Assembly: GCA_036501345.1 (NCBI GenBank)
Contig: DASYAN010000288.1
Location: 1 to 6,078 of the forward strand
DNA: 6,078 nt
Reading direction: 5' to 3'
Source of the DNA: DASYAN01 sp036501345
GTDB lineage: Bacteria > Chloroflexota > Ktedonobacteria > Ktedonobacterales > Ktedonobacteraceae
Part shown: in pieces, positions 1 to 5,622 of the stretch
Layout: every line of letters begins with the position of its first letter
How positions within the stretch are numbered: the first letter of the stretch is position 1
The notes under the pieces: generated by a model
Told to the model about the DNA's origin: nothing
Seen by the model: the letters and a program-made list of their open reading frames with translations, nothing else
Databases searched by the model: none
Translations under genes and position numbers: made by a program

Positions 1-18
1 CTATTTCGTATCGGCCTT

Positions 19-39
19 CTTTGTAGGAAAGATACAAAG
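19..39. other. Short perfect stem-loop upstream of thioredoxin gene
   Basis: CTTTGTA (19-25) and TACAAAG (33-39) form a perfect 7-bp stem around a 7-nt loop, followed by CCATTTTC. It could be the tail of a terminator for a gene left of the window or a leader structure of the thioredoxin mRNA. The T-run is too short to decide. Confidence 0.3.
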
Positions 40-70
40 CCATTTTCATTGGAAAGTGAGTTAAAAGATA

Positions 71-427
71 ATGAATACACAACACGCCAATTTGTTTCAC
101 GTTGGTGATGAGGATTTTGATGCCAAAGTAGCCAAGTCCGATGAACCCGTGATTGTGGACTTTTGGGCTAGTTGGTGTGGTCCTTGTCGTGCGATTGCGC
201 CAGTATTCGAGCGCTTGAGTGACGAGTACCAGGGAAAGCTCAAATTTGCCAAGATGGATATCGATCAACATCCCAATACTTCCAGTAATCTGGGTATTCA
301 GGCTATTCCGACATTATTGATTTTTAAAGGCGGAAAGCCTATTGGACGCTTAGTTGGACCTCATCCTACGCGCCTGAAAGGTGAAATTGATCGGGTTCTG
401 GTAGAAAATGGCATTGCTGTTGCTTAG
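71..427 (+). CDS. trxA: Thioredoxin (118 aa)
   Basis: This is a cytoplasmic thiol-disulfide oxidoreductase that reduces protein disulfides and is normally recycled by thioredoxin reductase. The length is close to that of classical thioredoxins (about 105-110 aa) with a slightly longer N-terminus. The active site WCGPC is at residues 35-39 (Cys36, Cys39). The buried Asp of the VDFWA strand is D30, and the cis-proline is P80 in the IPT motif. KMDIDQHP at 61-68 matches the usual strand before the cis-Pro loop. There is no signal peptide or membrane segment. The ATG at 71 has only a weak upstream purine stretch (GGAAAGTGAG, 51-60), so translation may be modest or depend on an upstream gene. It is followed by a terminator, so the unit ends here. 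Thioredoxin paralogues are common, so the symbol denotes the family and not proven orthology to the housekeeping copy. Confidence 0.95.
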   Translation: MNTQHANLFHVGDEDFDAKVAKSDEPVIVDFWASWCGPCRAIAPVFERLSDEYQGKLKFAKMDIDQHPNTSSNLGIQAIPTLLIFKGGKPIGRLVGPHPTRLKGEIDRVLVENGIAVA

Positions 428-434
428 CTAATCA

Positions 435-482
435 AAATGTGGCCTGGTATTTTGACGAATTTCTCGGGCCGCATTTCTTTTT
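435..482 (+). terminator. Rho-independent terminator of the thioredoxin gene
   Basis: AAATGTGGCC (435-444) pairs with GGCCGCATTT (467-476) in a 10-bp stem with one G-T pair, and is followed directly by CTTTTT (477-482). It begins 8 bases after the thioredoxin stop codon and separates this gene from the regulator downstream. Confidence 0.8.
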
Positions 483-505
483 GCTCAAATTCGTCGGTAA
501 TTCCC

Positions 506-534
506 TCGACTATTTTCTCTATCTGTGGTATATT
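506..534 (+). promoter_or_regulatory. Predicted promoter of the GntR regulator gene
   Basis: A -35-like TCGACT (506-511, four of six consensus bases) is 17 bases from TATATT (529-534), which is preceded by TG at the extended -10 position (526-527). The expected start of transcription is near 541, leaving a leader of about 54 bases. The call is based on sequence only. Confidence 0.5.
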
Positions 535-542
535 CTTCTCAT

Positions 543-554
543 GTTGTACACAAC
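543..554. promoter_or_regulatory. Candidate operator: inverted repeat GTTGT-N2-ACAAC
   Basis: GTTGT (543-547) and ACAAC (550-554) form a perfect inverted repeat with a 2-base centre, immediately downstream of the predicted transcription start. A second GTTGT half-site lies at 568-572. GntR-family dimers bind short inverted repeats of this size, often at their own promoter. The placement suggests autorepression, which is inference. The TATACT at 555-560 could instead be an alternative -10 overlapped by this site. Confidence 0.4.
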
Positions 555-594
555 TATACTAAAATCTGTTGTATGGACATAAGGGGAACCATAT

Positions 595-1338
595 ATGCCA
601 ACACTAGAGCGATCAAATCCTTTGCCACTTTACTATCAATTAAAAGAAGTGCTGAAACAGCAAATTCGGGCTGGCCACTTGGCGCCGCATACGGCAATTC
701 CTTCGGAGCCTGAATTAGTTGCACAGTATCATGTCAGCCGTGCGACTGTTCGGCAGGCTCTTACGGAGCTTGTCCATGAGGGTTTGTTGTATCGTCAACA
801 TGGCCGCGGAACTTTCGTATGTGAGCCACGTGTACAACAGCACACTATTAGTGAGCTGACTAGCTTTTCTGAAGAACTACGTCGTCGGGGAAAACAACCG
901 GGGGGAATGTTGTTTATCAGCGAGTTAGTTCGTGGCTCTCAGGCCGTGCGGGAGGAGTTGCGCCTGACGGACGAAGAGCAAGTAGTGCGCTTGGAACGCG
1001 TGCGTACTGCAGATACTATTGCTGTGGCCTACGAAATTGTTTATCTGCCCTATCCGCGTGCTGCTGGTGTCTACCAGCGTGCCAAGGAGATCGCAGATGG
1101 CTCACTTTACCTTCTCTTGGCTTCTGAAGGTCTGCAACCATATATCGCGGAACAAGCTTTCAAAGCTGGTACAGCAAATGAGAGGGAAGCGGAGCTGTTG
1201 CATATTCCTGTAGGAGAAATCGGCACACGCTTCCTGTCTACGTCTTTCGATGAGACTGGTACACCTATCGAATACTCTGAGGCCTTTTTCCCTACGAACC
1301 GCTATGAGTTTCGCTTAACTTTGCGGGTGACAAGATAG
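595..1338 (+). CDS. GntR family transcriptional regulator, HutC/UTRA subfamily (247 aa)
   Basis: This is a DNA-binding repressor whose C-terminal domain senses a small ligand. Residues 10-76 are the GntR winged helix-turn-helix: PLYYQLKEVLKQQI at the start, the recognition helix region SRATVRQALTEL (48-59), and the wing RQHGRGTFV (67-75). Residues 95-240 have the UTRA pattern, including the hydrophobic core VVRLERVRTAD (130-140), the YEIVYLP strand (146-152) and the late EYSEAFFPTNRYEF segment (226-239). The length is typical for the subfamily. The start at 595 is supported by AAGGGGA (581-587) with a 7-base spacer. It is transcribed alone: a terminator lies before it and stem-loops after it. 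Subfamily members often control sugar, amino-sugar or amino-acid uptake or catabolism. No such target is in view, so the effector cannot be named. Confidence 0.93.
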   Translation: MPTLERSNPLPLYYQLKEVLKQQIRAGHLAPHTAIPSEPELVAQYHVSRATVRQALTELVHEGLLYRQHGRGTFVCEPRVQQHTISELTSFSEELRRRGKQPGGMLFISELVRGSQAVREELRLTDEEQVVRLERVRTADTIAVAYEIVYLPYPRAAGVYQRAKEIADGSLYLLLASEGLQPYIAEQAFKAGTANEREAELLHIPVGEIGTRFLSTSFDETGTPIEYSEAFFPTNRYEFRLTLRVTR

Positions 1339-1373
1339 CAGCCTGCTTTCATGTATTCATGATCTTTTACAAC

Positions 1374-1412
1374 GGAGGCCAGAAATACGGTCTGGCCTTC
1401 CCCCGCAAGGGG
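1374..1412 (+). terminator. Tandem stem-loops after the GntR gene, possible terminator
   Basis: GGAGGCCAGA (1374-1383) pairs with TCTGGCCTTC (1391-1400) in a 10-bp stem with one G-T pair and a 7-nt loop. It is followed at once by CCCC-GCAA-GGGG (1401-1412), a stem with a GNRA tetraloop. The nearest T-run (ATTTTTG) begins only at about 1422, so this is not a textbook intrinsic terminator. It may stabilise the 3' end or act with other factors. Confidence 0.45.
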
Positions 1413-1480
1413 TTATGGGACTATTTTTGAATAGCCTAATGGTCTATACATTGATGCGCTGGGGAGAAATAAACCGAGCG

Positions 1481-1489
1481 TGTTATACT
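1481..1489 (+). promoter_or_regulatory. Extended -10 promoter element in the intergenic region
   Basis: TG-T-TATACT (1481-1489) matches the extended -10 pattern with five of six -10 bases. No good -35 is seen. The expected start of transcription is near 1496, which coincides with the beginning of a structured segment and not with any reading frame. Confidence 0.4.
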
Positions 1490-1494
1490 ATGCC

Positions 1495-1730
1495 AAGACT
1501 TCTAGGTGCTGAAACTAGTCTTTGAAAATGCAGCCTACTGTTGACACAAAAAAATCCACAGCAAGCTAAGGAATTTAGTCCTAGGAGAGAGGCGAGTTAC
1601 TCGCTGGCTTGGACAAGCTTGTGTCAGGGATTTAAAATAAGAGTATGCAAAAGTGAGACTGTTGAAGCCGTTCACTCTATCGGGCTTGTCGTAAAATGAA
1701 GGCCTCTGTCATCTTTTGTCAGAGGCCTAA
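1495..1730 (+). ncRNA. Candidate structured non-coding RNA with two possible pseudoknots
   Basis: No credible coding frame lies in this segment. In order it contains: a hairpin AAGACT (1495-1500) with AGTCTT (1517-1522); TGACACAA (1542-1549) complementary to TTGTGTCA (1619-1626), interleaved with AAATCC (1552-1557) and GGATTT (1628-1633), giving a possible pseudoknot; inside it GCGAG-TTA-CTCGC (1592-1604) and a short AGGA/TCCT hairpin (1569-1582); then AGTGA (1652-1656) with TCACT (1672-1676), interleaved with AAGCC (1665-1669) and GGCTT (1683-1687), a second H-type pseudoknot; and finally a 9-bp hairpin (1700-1728). I checked by eye for tmRNA, RNase P, SRP, T-box and common riboswitch cores and found none. 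It could be an independent RNA or a long leader of the TPR gene. Short stems can occur by chance. Confidence 0.3.
1700..1728. other. Perfect 9-bp stem-loop
   Basis: AGGCCTCTG (1700-1708) and CAGAGGCCT (1720-1728) form a perfect stem around an 11-nt loop. No T-run follows on the plus strand. On the minus strand it is followed by TCATTTTA, which is weak. It could be the 3' end of the candidate RNA or an attenuator before the TPR gene promoter. Confidence 0.5.
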
Positions 1731-1756
1731 CATACTGTATCCCTCTAAGCTATAAT
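1727..1756 (+). promoter_or_regulatory. Predicted promoter of the TPR protein gene
   Basis: CTAACA (1727-1732, four of six -35 bases) is 18 bases from a perfect TATAAT (1751-1756). Transcription should start near 1763, giving a leader of about 86 bases. The -35 overlaps the end of the 1700-1728 stem-loop. Confidence 0.55.
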
Positions 1757-1813
1757 AGATAGAGAAAAAGCGAGAATCTACTAACAGGTTCAGGCATTAC
1801 TGACAAAAACGCT

Positions 1814-1829
1814 TTCCCCAACTGGGGAA
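1814..1829 (+). other. Leader hairpin before the TPR gene Shine-Dalgarno site
   Basis: TTCCCC (1814-1819) and GGGGAA (1824-1829) form a perfect 6-bp stem with loop AACT, 7 bases before the AAGGAGG site. It leaves the ribosome site exposed and may stabilise the leader. No known riboswitch is recognised. Confidence 0.4.
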
Positions 1830-1835
1830 TAAGAA

Positions 1836-1843
1836 AAAGGAGG
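1836..1843 (+). promoter_or_regulatory. Perfect Shine-Dalgarno site deciding a TTG start
   Basis: AAAGGAGG ends 5 bases before TTG at 1849, which is in frame with the TPR protein. The alternative ATG at 1897 has only GAGG (1888-1891), also 5 bases upstream. The strength of the first site favours TTG, but an ATG start cannot be excluded. Confidence 0.55.
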
Positions 1844-1848
1844 CGGCA

Positions 1849-3348
1849 TTGCCTCTTCATACACAAATGCAGGGGTTTCCACGCCGCGAGGTTCGGATGA
1901 ATGAAATGCAAGATGAAGCAAATACAAATAGTAAAAACGCAGTCCCGGTCCATTTTGTTCAGCGGGATGAACTGAGCCGTGATGAGCAAGTCTGGACGGA
2001 TAAAGGGAATGCTGCTGCCGAAAAGGGAGACTACGAAGCTGCGGCCCAGGCTTTCGCTCATGCTGTTGAGCTAAGTCCCAATAATGCCCGTGCTCGCTAT
2101 AATTTGGCTTTAGCACAACAATATCTTAACGATCCGGAGATGGCCGTTGCTGGCTATCGACGTGCTATCGATCTTGATCCGCAGCTCATCGATGCCTACA
2201 TCAATTTGGGAAATCTTTACAGTCAGATTGGATTGTTTGAAGAAGCGTTAGAAACATTTCAGCAAGCACTGGAACTAGATCCCGAGAGTGATGAACTCTA
2301 TGTGAATGTAGGTGATGCCTATCGTGCTCTGAATCTTTACCAGGATGCAATCCAGGCTTATCGTCAGGCACGCATGCTCAATGATGAGAATGCTCTTGCA
2401 GCTAGTAATCTGGTTGATGTGCGTGAATGGATCAATGATCAGTGGCGACGTATTCTAGAGCAGGAGAAGCGGATTGATGAAAGTCCGTCTGATCCTAGTC
2501 GATATGCTGAACTGGCCAGTCTCTATTTGGATATGCGTCGTTATGACGATGCGTTAGCGGCTGCGAATGCCATGCTCTCGCTTGATCTTGACGGTCGTAC
2601 TGGCTATGATATGCTAGCGGCTATCTATGAACAGATGGGTGAGCGCGATCAGGCTGCAGAGATGTATACTCGCATTGTTGAGATTGATCCCGACGATGTT
2701 CAAGCATGGGAGCATCTCGGAAATTGGCGTTCCTTGCAGGAGAAGCACACAGAAGCTATTAATGCGTATGCGCGTGCTCTCACTCTCGACTCACAACGCT
2801 ATACAACCAGTTTTAGCCTTGCTGAAACGTACCTGGAAGTAGAGCGCTATGACGAGGCTCTTGCGGTTTATCAAGAACTTGTTGAAGCTGCAGAGAAAGG
2901 GACATTGCAGTCTGATGATCAGGCAGCTGCCTATGCAGGTCTGGCTGAAACTTACAATGCTCTTGGTCGCTATGATGAGGCTATTGTTGCGGCTGAGACC
3001 TTGCTTGAGCATTCAGAAGACGATCCAGAGGGCTATTATCAGCTTGCGACAGCCTATGATGGTCTTGATCGCCGTGATGAGGCTATCGAGAACTACCAGA
3101 ATGCTATCGAGAGCGATCCTCTCAATGCTGATTATTACAATGATTTTGCTGATACACTGCGCGAGACAAAGCGTTATGGCGAGGCCCTTGACGTAGTATT
3201 ACAAGGCATCGCGATGGATCCCTCGATGATCGTAGCCTATGAGACGATGGCGCAGATCTACGAGGAAACTGGCCGCTCTGATGATGCCGCTGCGGCGATG
3301 AGTCAAGCAAATGCGCTCCGTTCGACGAGCAGCGAGACTCTCCGCTAG
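1849..3348 (+). CDS. Tetratricopeptide repeat (TPR) protein (499 aa)
   Basis: The protein is almost wholly TPR repeats, which fold as paired helices and bind peptides or proteins. After a poorly conserved, charged N-terminus (1-47), repeats start at about residues 48, 80, 114 and 148. A helical linker that breaks the register covers about 182-215. Further repeats start at about 216, 250, 284, 318, 358, 393, 427 and 461, giving about 12 in all. Most show the W/Y-x2-L/A-G, Y/F, A and P consensus, for example AYINLGNLYSQIG (116-128) with LELDP at the end. The repeat starting at 318 is stretched by about 6 residues. There is no signal peptide, membrane segment or enzymatic domain, so it is probably a cytoplasmic scaffold. 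The start is TTG at 1849, backed by a perfect Shine-Dalgarno site; ATG at 1897 would give 483 aa. It is transcribed from its own promoter and is convergent with the next gene. The partner is unknown. Confidence 0.9.
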   Translation: MPLHTQMQGFPRREVRMNEMQDEANTNSKNAVPVHFVQRDELSRDEQVWTDKGNAAAEKGDYEAAAQAFAHAVELSPNNARARYNLALAQQYLNDPEMAVAGYRRAIDLDPQLIDAYINLGNLYSQIGLFEEALETFQQALELDPESDELYVNVGDAYRALNLYQDAIQAYRQARMLNDENALAASNLVDVREWINDQWRRILEQEKRIDESPSDPSRYAELASLYLDMRRYDDALAAANAMLSLDLDGRTGYDMLAAIYEQMGERDQAAEMYTRIVEIDPDDVQAWEHLGNWRSLQEKHTEAINAYARALTLDSQRYTTSFSLAETYLEVERYDEALAVYQELVEAAEKGTLQSDDQAAAYAGLAETYNALGRYDEAIVAAETLLEHSEDDPEGYYQLATAYDGLDRRDEAIENYQNAIESDPLNADYYNDFADTLRETKRYGEALDVVLQGIAMDPSMIVAYETMAQIYEETGRSDDAAAAMSQANALRSTSSETLR

Positions 3349-3397
3349 GGCTTCATTTAGCCCAGCGGGCTCGCTCTTGAGCTCAGCTTTGTTTTTG
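3331..3397 (+). terminator. Terminator-like hairpin overlapping the TPR stop codon
   Basis: CCGCTAGGGCT (3342-3352, containing the TAG stop) pairs with AGCCCAGCGG (3359-3368), with one bulged A. An outer AGCGAG (3331-3336) pairs with CTCGCT (3370-3375) across an asymmetric internal loop. A T-rich run TTTGTTTTT follows at about 3388-3396, about 12 bases after the outer stem, which is farther than ideal. The same structure would be read by transcripts of the convergent gene, but no T-run lies on that side. Confidence 0.5.
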
Positions 3398-4219
3398 TTC
3401 AATCGTATTGGCGAAGTCTTCCAAGTCTTGCAGGTGGTGCTGGATGTGCTCATAGAGGACTTCGTGATTGAGTGCATCGGGTTCATACACAAGGCTGTCG
3501 CGCAAGTTGGTCAGGACTTCCAATCGATAGGCCAGCGAGCGGGAGATGATCTGCTGGTTTGCTATGATGGTCAGCAGTTCATGGTGAGCCTCAGCCTTGC
3601 GTAAGCCAAATGCAGCTATCATTGTACAACAGATAGAGAAACAGGCTTCAATGGCCTGTTGTAAGTAACGCTCGGCCAGACCGTAAATGCGGTAATCCGA
3701 GCAGAATGTTTCGCGCTCTGTCTGTACGAGATCTTGCAGAATGGCTACTGCAGAATGCAAGTGCTTGAGATGATGTGCTATCAGCTCTTTATCGAGCGGA
3801 AGAATCTGCCCATAGAGGCGACGGCTCAGAGCCTGATTCTGGATTTCATCGAATTTCTTGAAATCCAGGTAATCCATAACAGCTTTGGTTTCAAACGAGA
3901 CGCGTTGCTTTTCATTGCGGCTGAAAAGAATCTGACCGTACTTGATGACCTGCAGCTTGAGAAGGAGTGACGCCTGATTGAGGATCACAATGTCAATAGT
4001 ATCTGACTCGAGGCGTTTTGCCAACTCGCTAAGGAAGTAGAGTTGGTAGTCAAGGAATTGGTCTGCCTTGATTTGATCCATCAGCAGGATGGCAACGTCG
4101 ATGTCTGTCAGATGACCAAACGAAGCACGGGTTGAGAGCGAGCCTGCGAGGTAAGCAGCGTTGACTGGACTTTGCGTGAAGAGTTGGTTGAGGCGAGCTT
4201 GCTTTTCGAATAAGTTCAT
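3383..4219 (-). CDS. MntA-like nucleotidyltransferase fused to HepT-like HEPN (DUF86) domain (278 aa)
   Basis: This is a single chain combining the two partners of the type VII HepT-MntA toxin-antitoxin family. Residues 1-115 are a minimal nucleotidyltransferase: G26-S27, then D39 and D41 in TDIDVAIL, and a third acidic residue D76 in IDIVIL. All metal-binding positions are present, so nucleotide transfer such as AMPylation is plausible. Residues about 131-275 match DUF86/HEPN: LDKELIAHHLKHL (132-144), then an ERYLQQAIEACFSI helix (173-186). The usual RNxLVHEY signature appears at 240-247 as R-D-S-L-V-Y-E-P, so R240 is kept but Asn is Asp, the catalytic His is Tyr, and the Tyr that MntA modifies in HepT is Pro. 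The HEPN part is therefore probably not an active RNase. CGGAGGT (4225-4231 on this strand) sits 5 bases before the ATG. An upstream extended -10 is seen. It is downstream of and co-directional with tnpB. Confidence 0.85.
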   Translation of the reverse strand: MNLFEKQARLNQLFTQSPVNAAYLAGSLSTRASFGHLTDIDVAILLMDQIKADQFLDYQLYFLSELAKRLESDTIDIVILNQASLLLKLQVIKYGQILFSRNEKQRVSFETKAVMDYLDFKKFDEIQNQALSRRLYGQILPLDKELIAHHLKHLHSAVAILQDLVQTERETFCSDYRIYGLAERYLQQAIEACFSICCTMIAAFGLRKAEAHHELLTIIANQQIISRSLAYRLEVLTNLRDSLVYEPDALNHEVLYEHIQHHLQDLEDFANTIEQKQS

Positions 4220-4224
4220 CTACG

Positions 4225-4231
4225 ACCTCCG
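4225..4231 (-). promoter_or_regulatory. Strong Shine-Dalgarno site of the MNT-HEPN gene
   Basis: On the minus strand CGGAGGT precedes the ATG at 4219 by 5 bases. It fixes this start and suggests efficient translation. Confidence 0.75.
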
Positions 4232-4261
4232 AGAAAAAGCCTGGACGTATCTCTATAATTA

Positions 4262-4270
4262 ACTATACCA
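4262..4270 (-). promoter_or_regulatory. Extended -10 promoter of the MNT-HEPN gene
   Basis: The minus strand reads TG-G-TATAGT here, an extended -10 with a near-consensus hexamer and no clear -35. The predicted start near 4255 gives a leader of about 36 bases carrying the Shine-Dalgarno site. It lies between the predicted transposon right end (4313) and the gene, so the insertion would leave it intact. Confidence 0.45.
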
Positions 4271-4312
4271 TAAAAAGTGCCTGACGCGTAGCCTTTTTAC
4301 CTCATTATTTCT

Positions 4313-4440
4313 GTGACGACTCCCCCGGCTAAAGCGCGGGGGCTTCACGCATAGCTTCTTGCAACGTACCCGAAGAAGCAGTTTCACGTAGGCTCCGTCC
4401 GAGCCCTCGGTCAAGAATGTTGATCGCAGCATTTTTATCC
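4313..4440 (-). ncRNA. Predicted omega RNA (reRNA) scaffold at the tnpB right end
   Basis: In studied TnpB elements the guide RNA scaffold comes from the 3' end of tnpB and the right end, and the guide is the flanking DNA. Here the minus strand carries a hairpin of CCCCC (4338-4342) with GGGGG (4322-4326), extended by G-C pairs with one bulge and a small loop containing part of the tnpB stop codon (TAG, 4329-4331). GTCAC (4313-4317) follows. The guide would then be the flank read from 4312 toward 4293. The 5' limit (about 4440) is a guess from other systems. Confidence 0.5.
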
Positions 4441-5558
4441 CGGTCCAGCACAACTCCACAGTATTCACAGACATGTGTGCGTACACTGAGATCTTTGTGC
4501 TCACCTTCCTTGTGACAGGCGCTACAGATCTGGCTGGTTTTGCTTGGGTCGACTTCATAGACGGTGACACCGGCCCATTCTGCCTTGTGCTTTACCAGTT
4601 CTATGAAGCTCGCCCATCCAGCATCCAATAGACTTTTATTCAAACCACCTTTAGCGGCTGCCCCATTGGGCAAATACTTCCCATTCTCGTCTTGCTTGGC
4701 CTTTGGTCTTCTCACCATGTTGTGCATTGAGAGGTCCTCAAAGACGATAGTCTCGAAGGTATCAACCAGAATGCGAGACTCTTTATGGTGGAAGTCACGG
4801 CGCTGGTTACGAACCTTGTTGTGAGCCTTGCCGACGAGCTGAGCAGATCTTTTCCTGCGATGGCTCTTGTTCCTCCTTTTGGAGAGCCGTTGCTGCTTTT
4901 TCTTCAGTCTGCCGTGTGACTTACGAAAGAACCTTGGATTATCTACCACATCGCCGTTCGAGTCGGTCATGAAGTGCTTGAGTCCCATATCAATGCCGAT
5001 TGGAAGATCAGTGTATGGGAGCTTCACTTGTGACTCAATCTCACATGTGAAGACAATGTACCATGATTCACCCTCGTGCTTGATCGTAGCTGTCTTAACC
5101 TTCCCTTCTAAAGGCCTATGCTGCAAGACGCGGATATGGCCGATCTTGAGAAGGATGACTTTCTTCTTCTCAATGGAAATGGTCGGCTTTCCTTTGAGTT
5201 TCTCGATCTGGGGGTAAGAGAATGAGTCATAGCGATCATATCCCTGAAATCTGGGGAAGCCTGGAGTTTTGCCTTCCTTGCACCGTTTGAAGAAGGCCTT
5301 AAATGCTTTGTCCACTCGCTTCAAGGTGTCCTGTAAGATCTGAGAGTAGATCTCTTTGTACTCTGGCCGAACCTCTTTAATAGCGGGAAGTTGAGCCGAT
5401 TGGTCATTGTAGGAGATGCTGATACGGCTCATGCGGTATGCTTCCCGGCGTTCCTCAAGCGATGCATTGTAGAGCTCACGATTACGGTCAAGGGTGAACT
5501 GGAGAGCATCAGCTTGCTTGCGAGTTGGGTACAATCTGTACTTAAACGCCTTCATCAT
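4329..5558 (-). CDS. tnpB: TnpB RNA-guided endonuclease, IS200/IS605 family (409 aa)
   Basis: TnpB is an OMEGA nuclease, the ancestor of Cas12, which cuts DNA beside a transposon-adjacent motif using an RNA from the element's right end. The start chosen is ATG at 5558 (MMKAFKYRLYPT), because AAGGAG (5568-5573) lies 9 bases upstream and the family normally begins this way; a longer frame upstream to 5594 lacks such support. The N-terminal helical domain covers about 3-110 (KYRLYPTRKQ, then FKRCKEGKTPGFPRF at 90-104). The RuvC residues are all present: D190 in GIDMG, E274 in VFEDLS, and D374 in DRDKNAA. The zinc finger has paired cysteines C345/C348 and C364/C367. A basic stretch rich in K/R lies at about 216-255. 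Full length, no frameshift or internal stop, so it looks functional. No tnpA is adjacent. Confidence 0.95.
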   Translation of the reverse strand: MMKAFKYRLYPTRKQADALQFTLDRNRELYNASLEERREAYRMSRISISYNDQSAQLPAIKEVRPEYKEIYSQILQDTLKRVDKAFKAFFKRCKEGKTPGFPRFQGYDRYDSFSYPQIEKLKGKPTISIEKKKVILLKIGHIRVLQHRPLEGKVKTATIKHEGESWYIVFTCEIESQVKLPYTDLPIGIDMGLKHFMTDSNGDVVDNPRFFRKSHGRLKKKQQRLSKRRNKSHRRKRSAQLVGKAHNKVRNQRRDFHHKESRILVDTFETIVFEDLSMHNMVRRPKAKQDENGKYLPNGAAAKGGLNKSLLDAGWASFIELVKHKAEWAGVTVYEVDPSKTSQICSACHKEGEHKDLSVRTHVCEYCGVVLDRDKNAAINILDRGLGRSLRETASSGTLQEAMREAPAL

Positions 5559-5567
5559 GTGTCTGCT

Positions 5568-5608
5568 CTCCTTTCTTGAATATAGATATATCATATCATA
5601 TATGTCAA
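5568..5608 (-). promoter_or_regulatory. Predicted tnpB promoter and Shine-Dalgarno site
   Basis: On the minus strand a perfect TTGACA (5603-5608) is 18 bases from TATATT (5579-5584). AAGGAG lies at 5568-5573, 9 bases before the ATG at 5558. The start predicted from this pair (near 5572) would fall within the Shine-Dalgarno site, so either the message has a nearly absent leader and is poorly translated, or another -10 in the repeated TATGAT stretch is used. Confidence 0.4.
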
Positions 5609-5622
5609 TAAATAAATATTCA

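Larger units (their letters stand above)
4313..5608 (-). mobile_element. IS200/IS605-type element with tnpB only (no tnpA)
   Basis: The element consists of tnpB with a characteristic right end. Downstream of the tnpB stop the minus strand folds a C-rich/G-rich hairpin (4322-4342) and then reads GGAGTCGTCAC, where I place the right boundary at about 4313. The left boundary is not certain: it lies in the AT-rich stretch upstream of tnpB (between about 5600 and 5661), and 5608 is only a minimum. No tnpA (Y1 transposase) is present, so movement would need a transposase in trans. No terminal inverted repeats or target duplications are expected in this family and none is seen. Confidence 0.75.

Noticed and set aside
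1495..1730. tmRNA, because of successive pseudoknots
   Set aside because: There is no tRNA-like end with GGTTCGA/CCA, no recognisable tag reading frame and no 5' conserved segment.
1750..2116. Two minus-strand open frames of just over 100 codons
   Set aside because: They overlap the well-supported TPR gene start and its leader, have no family resemblance and are antisense shadows.
4564..5217. Plus-strand open frames within tnpB
   Set aside because: They are antisense to a full-length TnpB with all catalytic residues; the translations show no domain pattern.
5559..5594. Twelve-residue N-terminal extension of TnpB
   Set aside because: The extension has no Shine-Dalgarno site and overlaps the predicted promoter and the AAGGAG site of the ATG at 5558; TnpB proteins typically begin near the KAFKYRLYPT motif.
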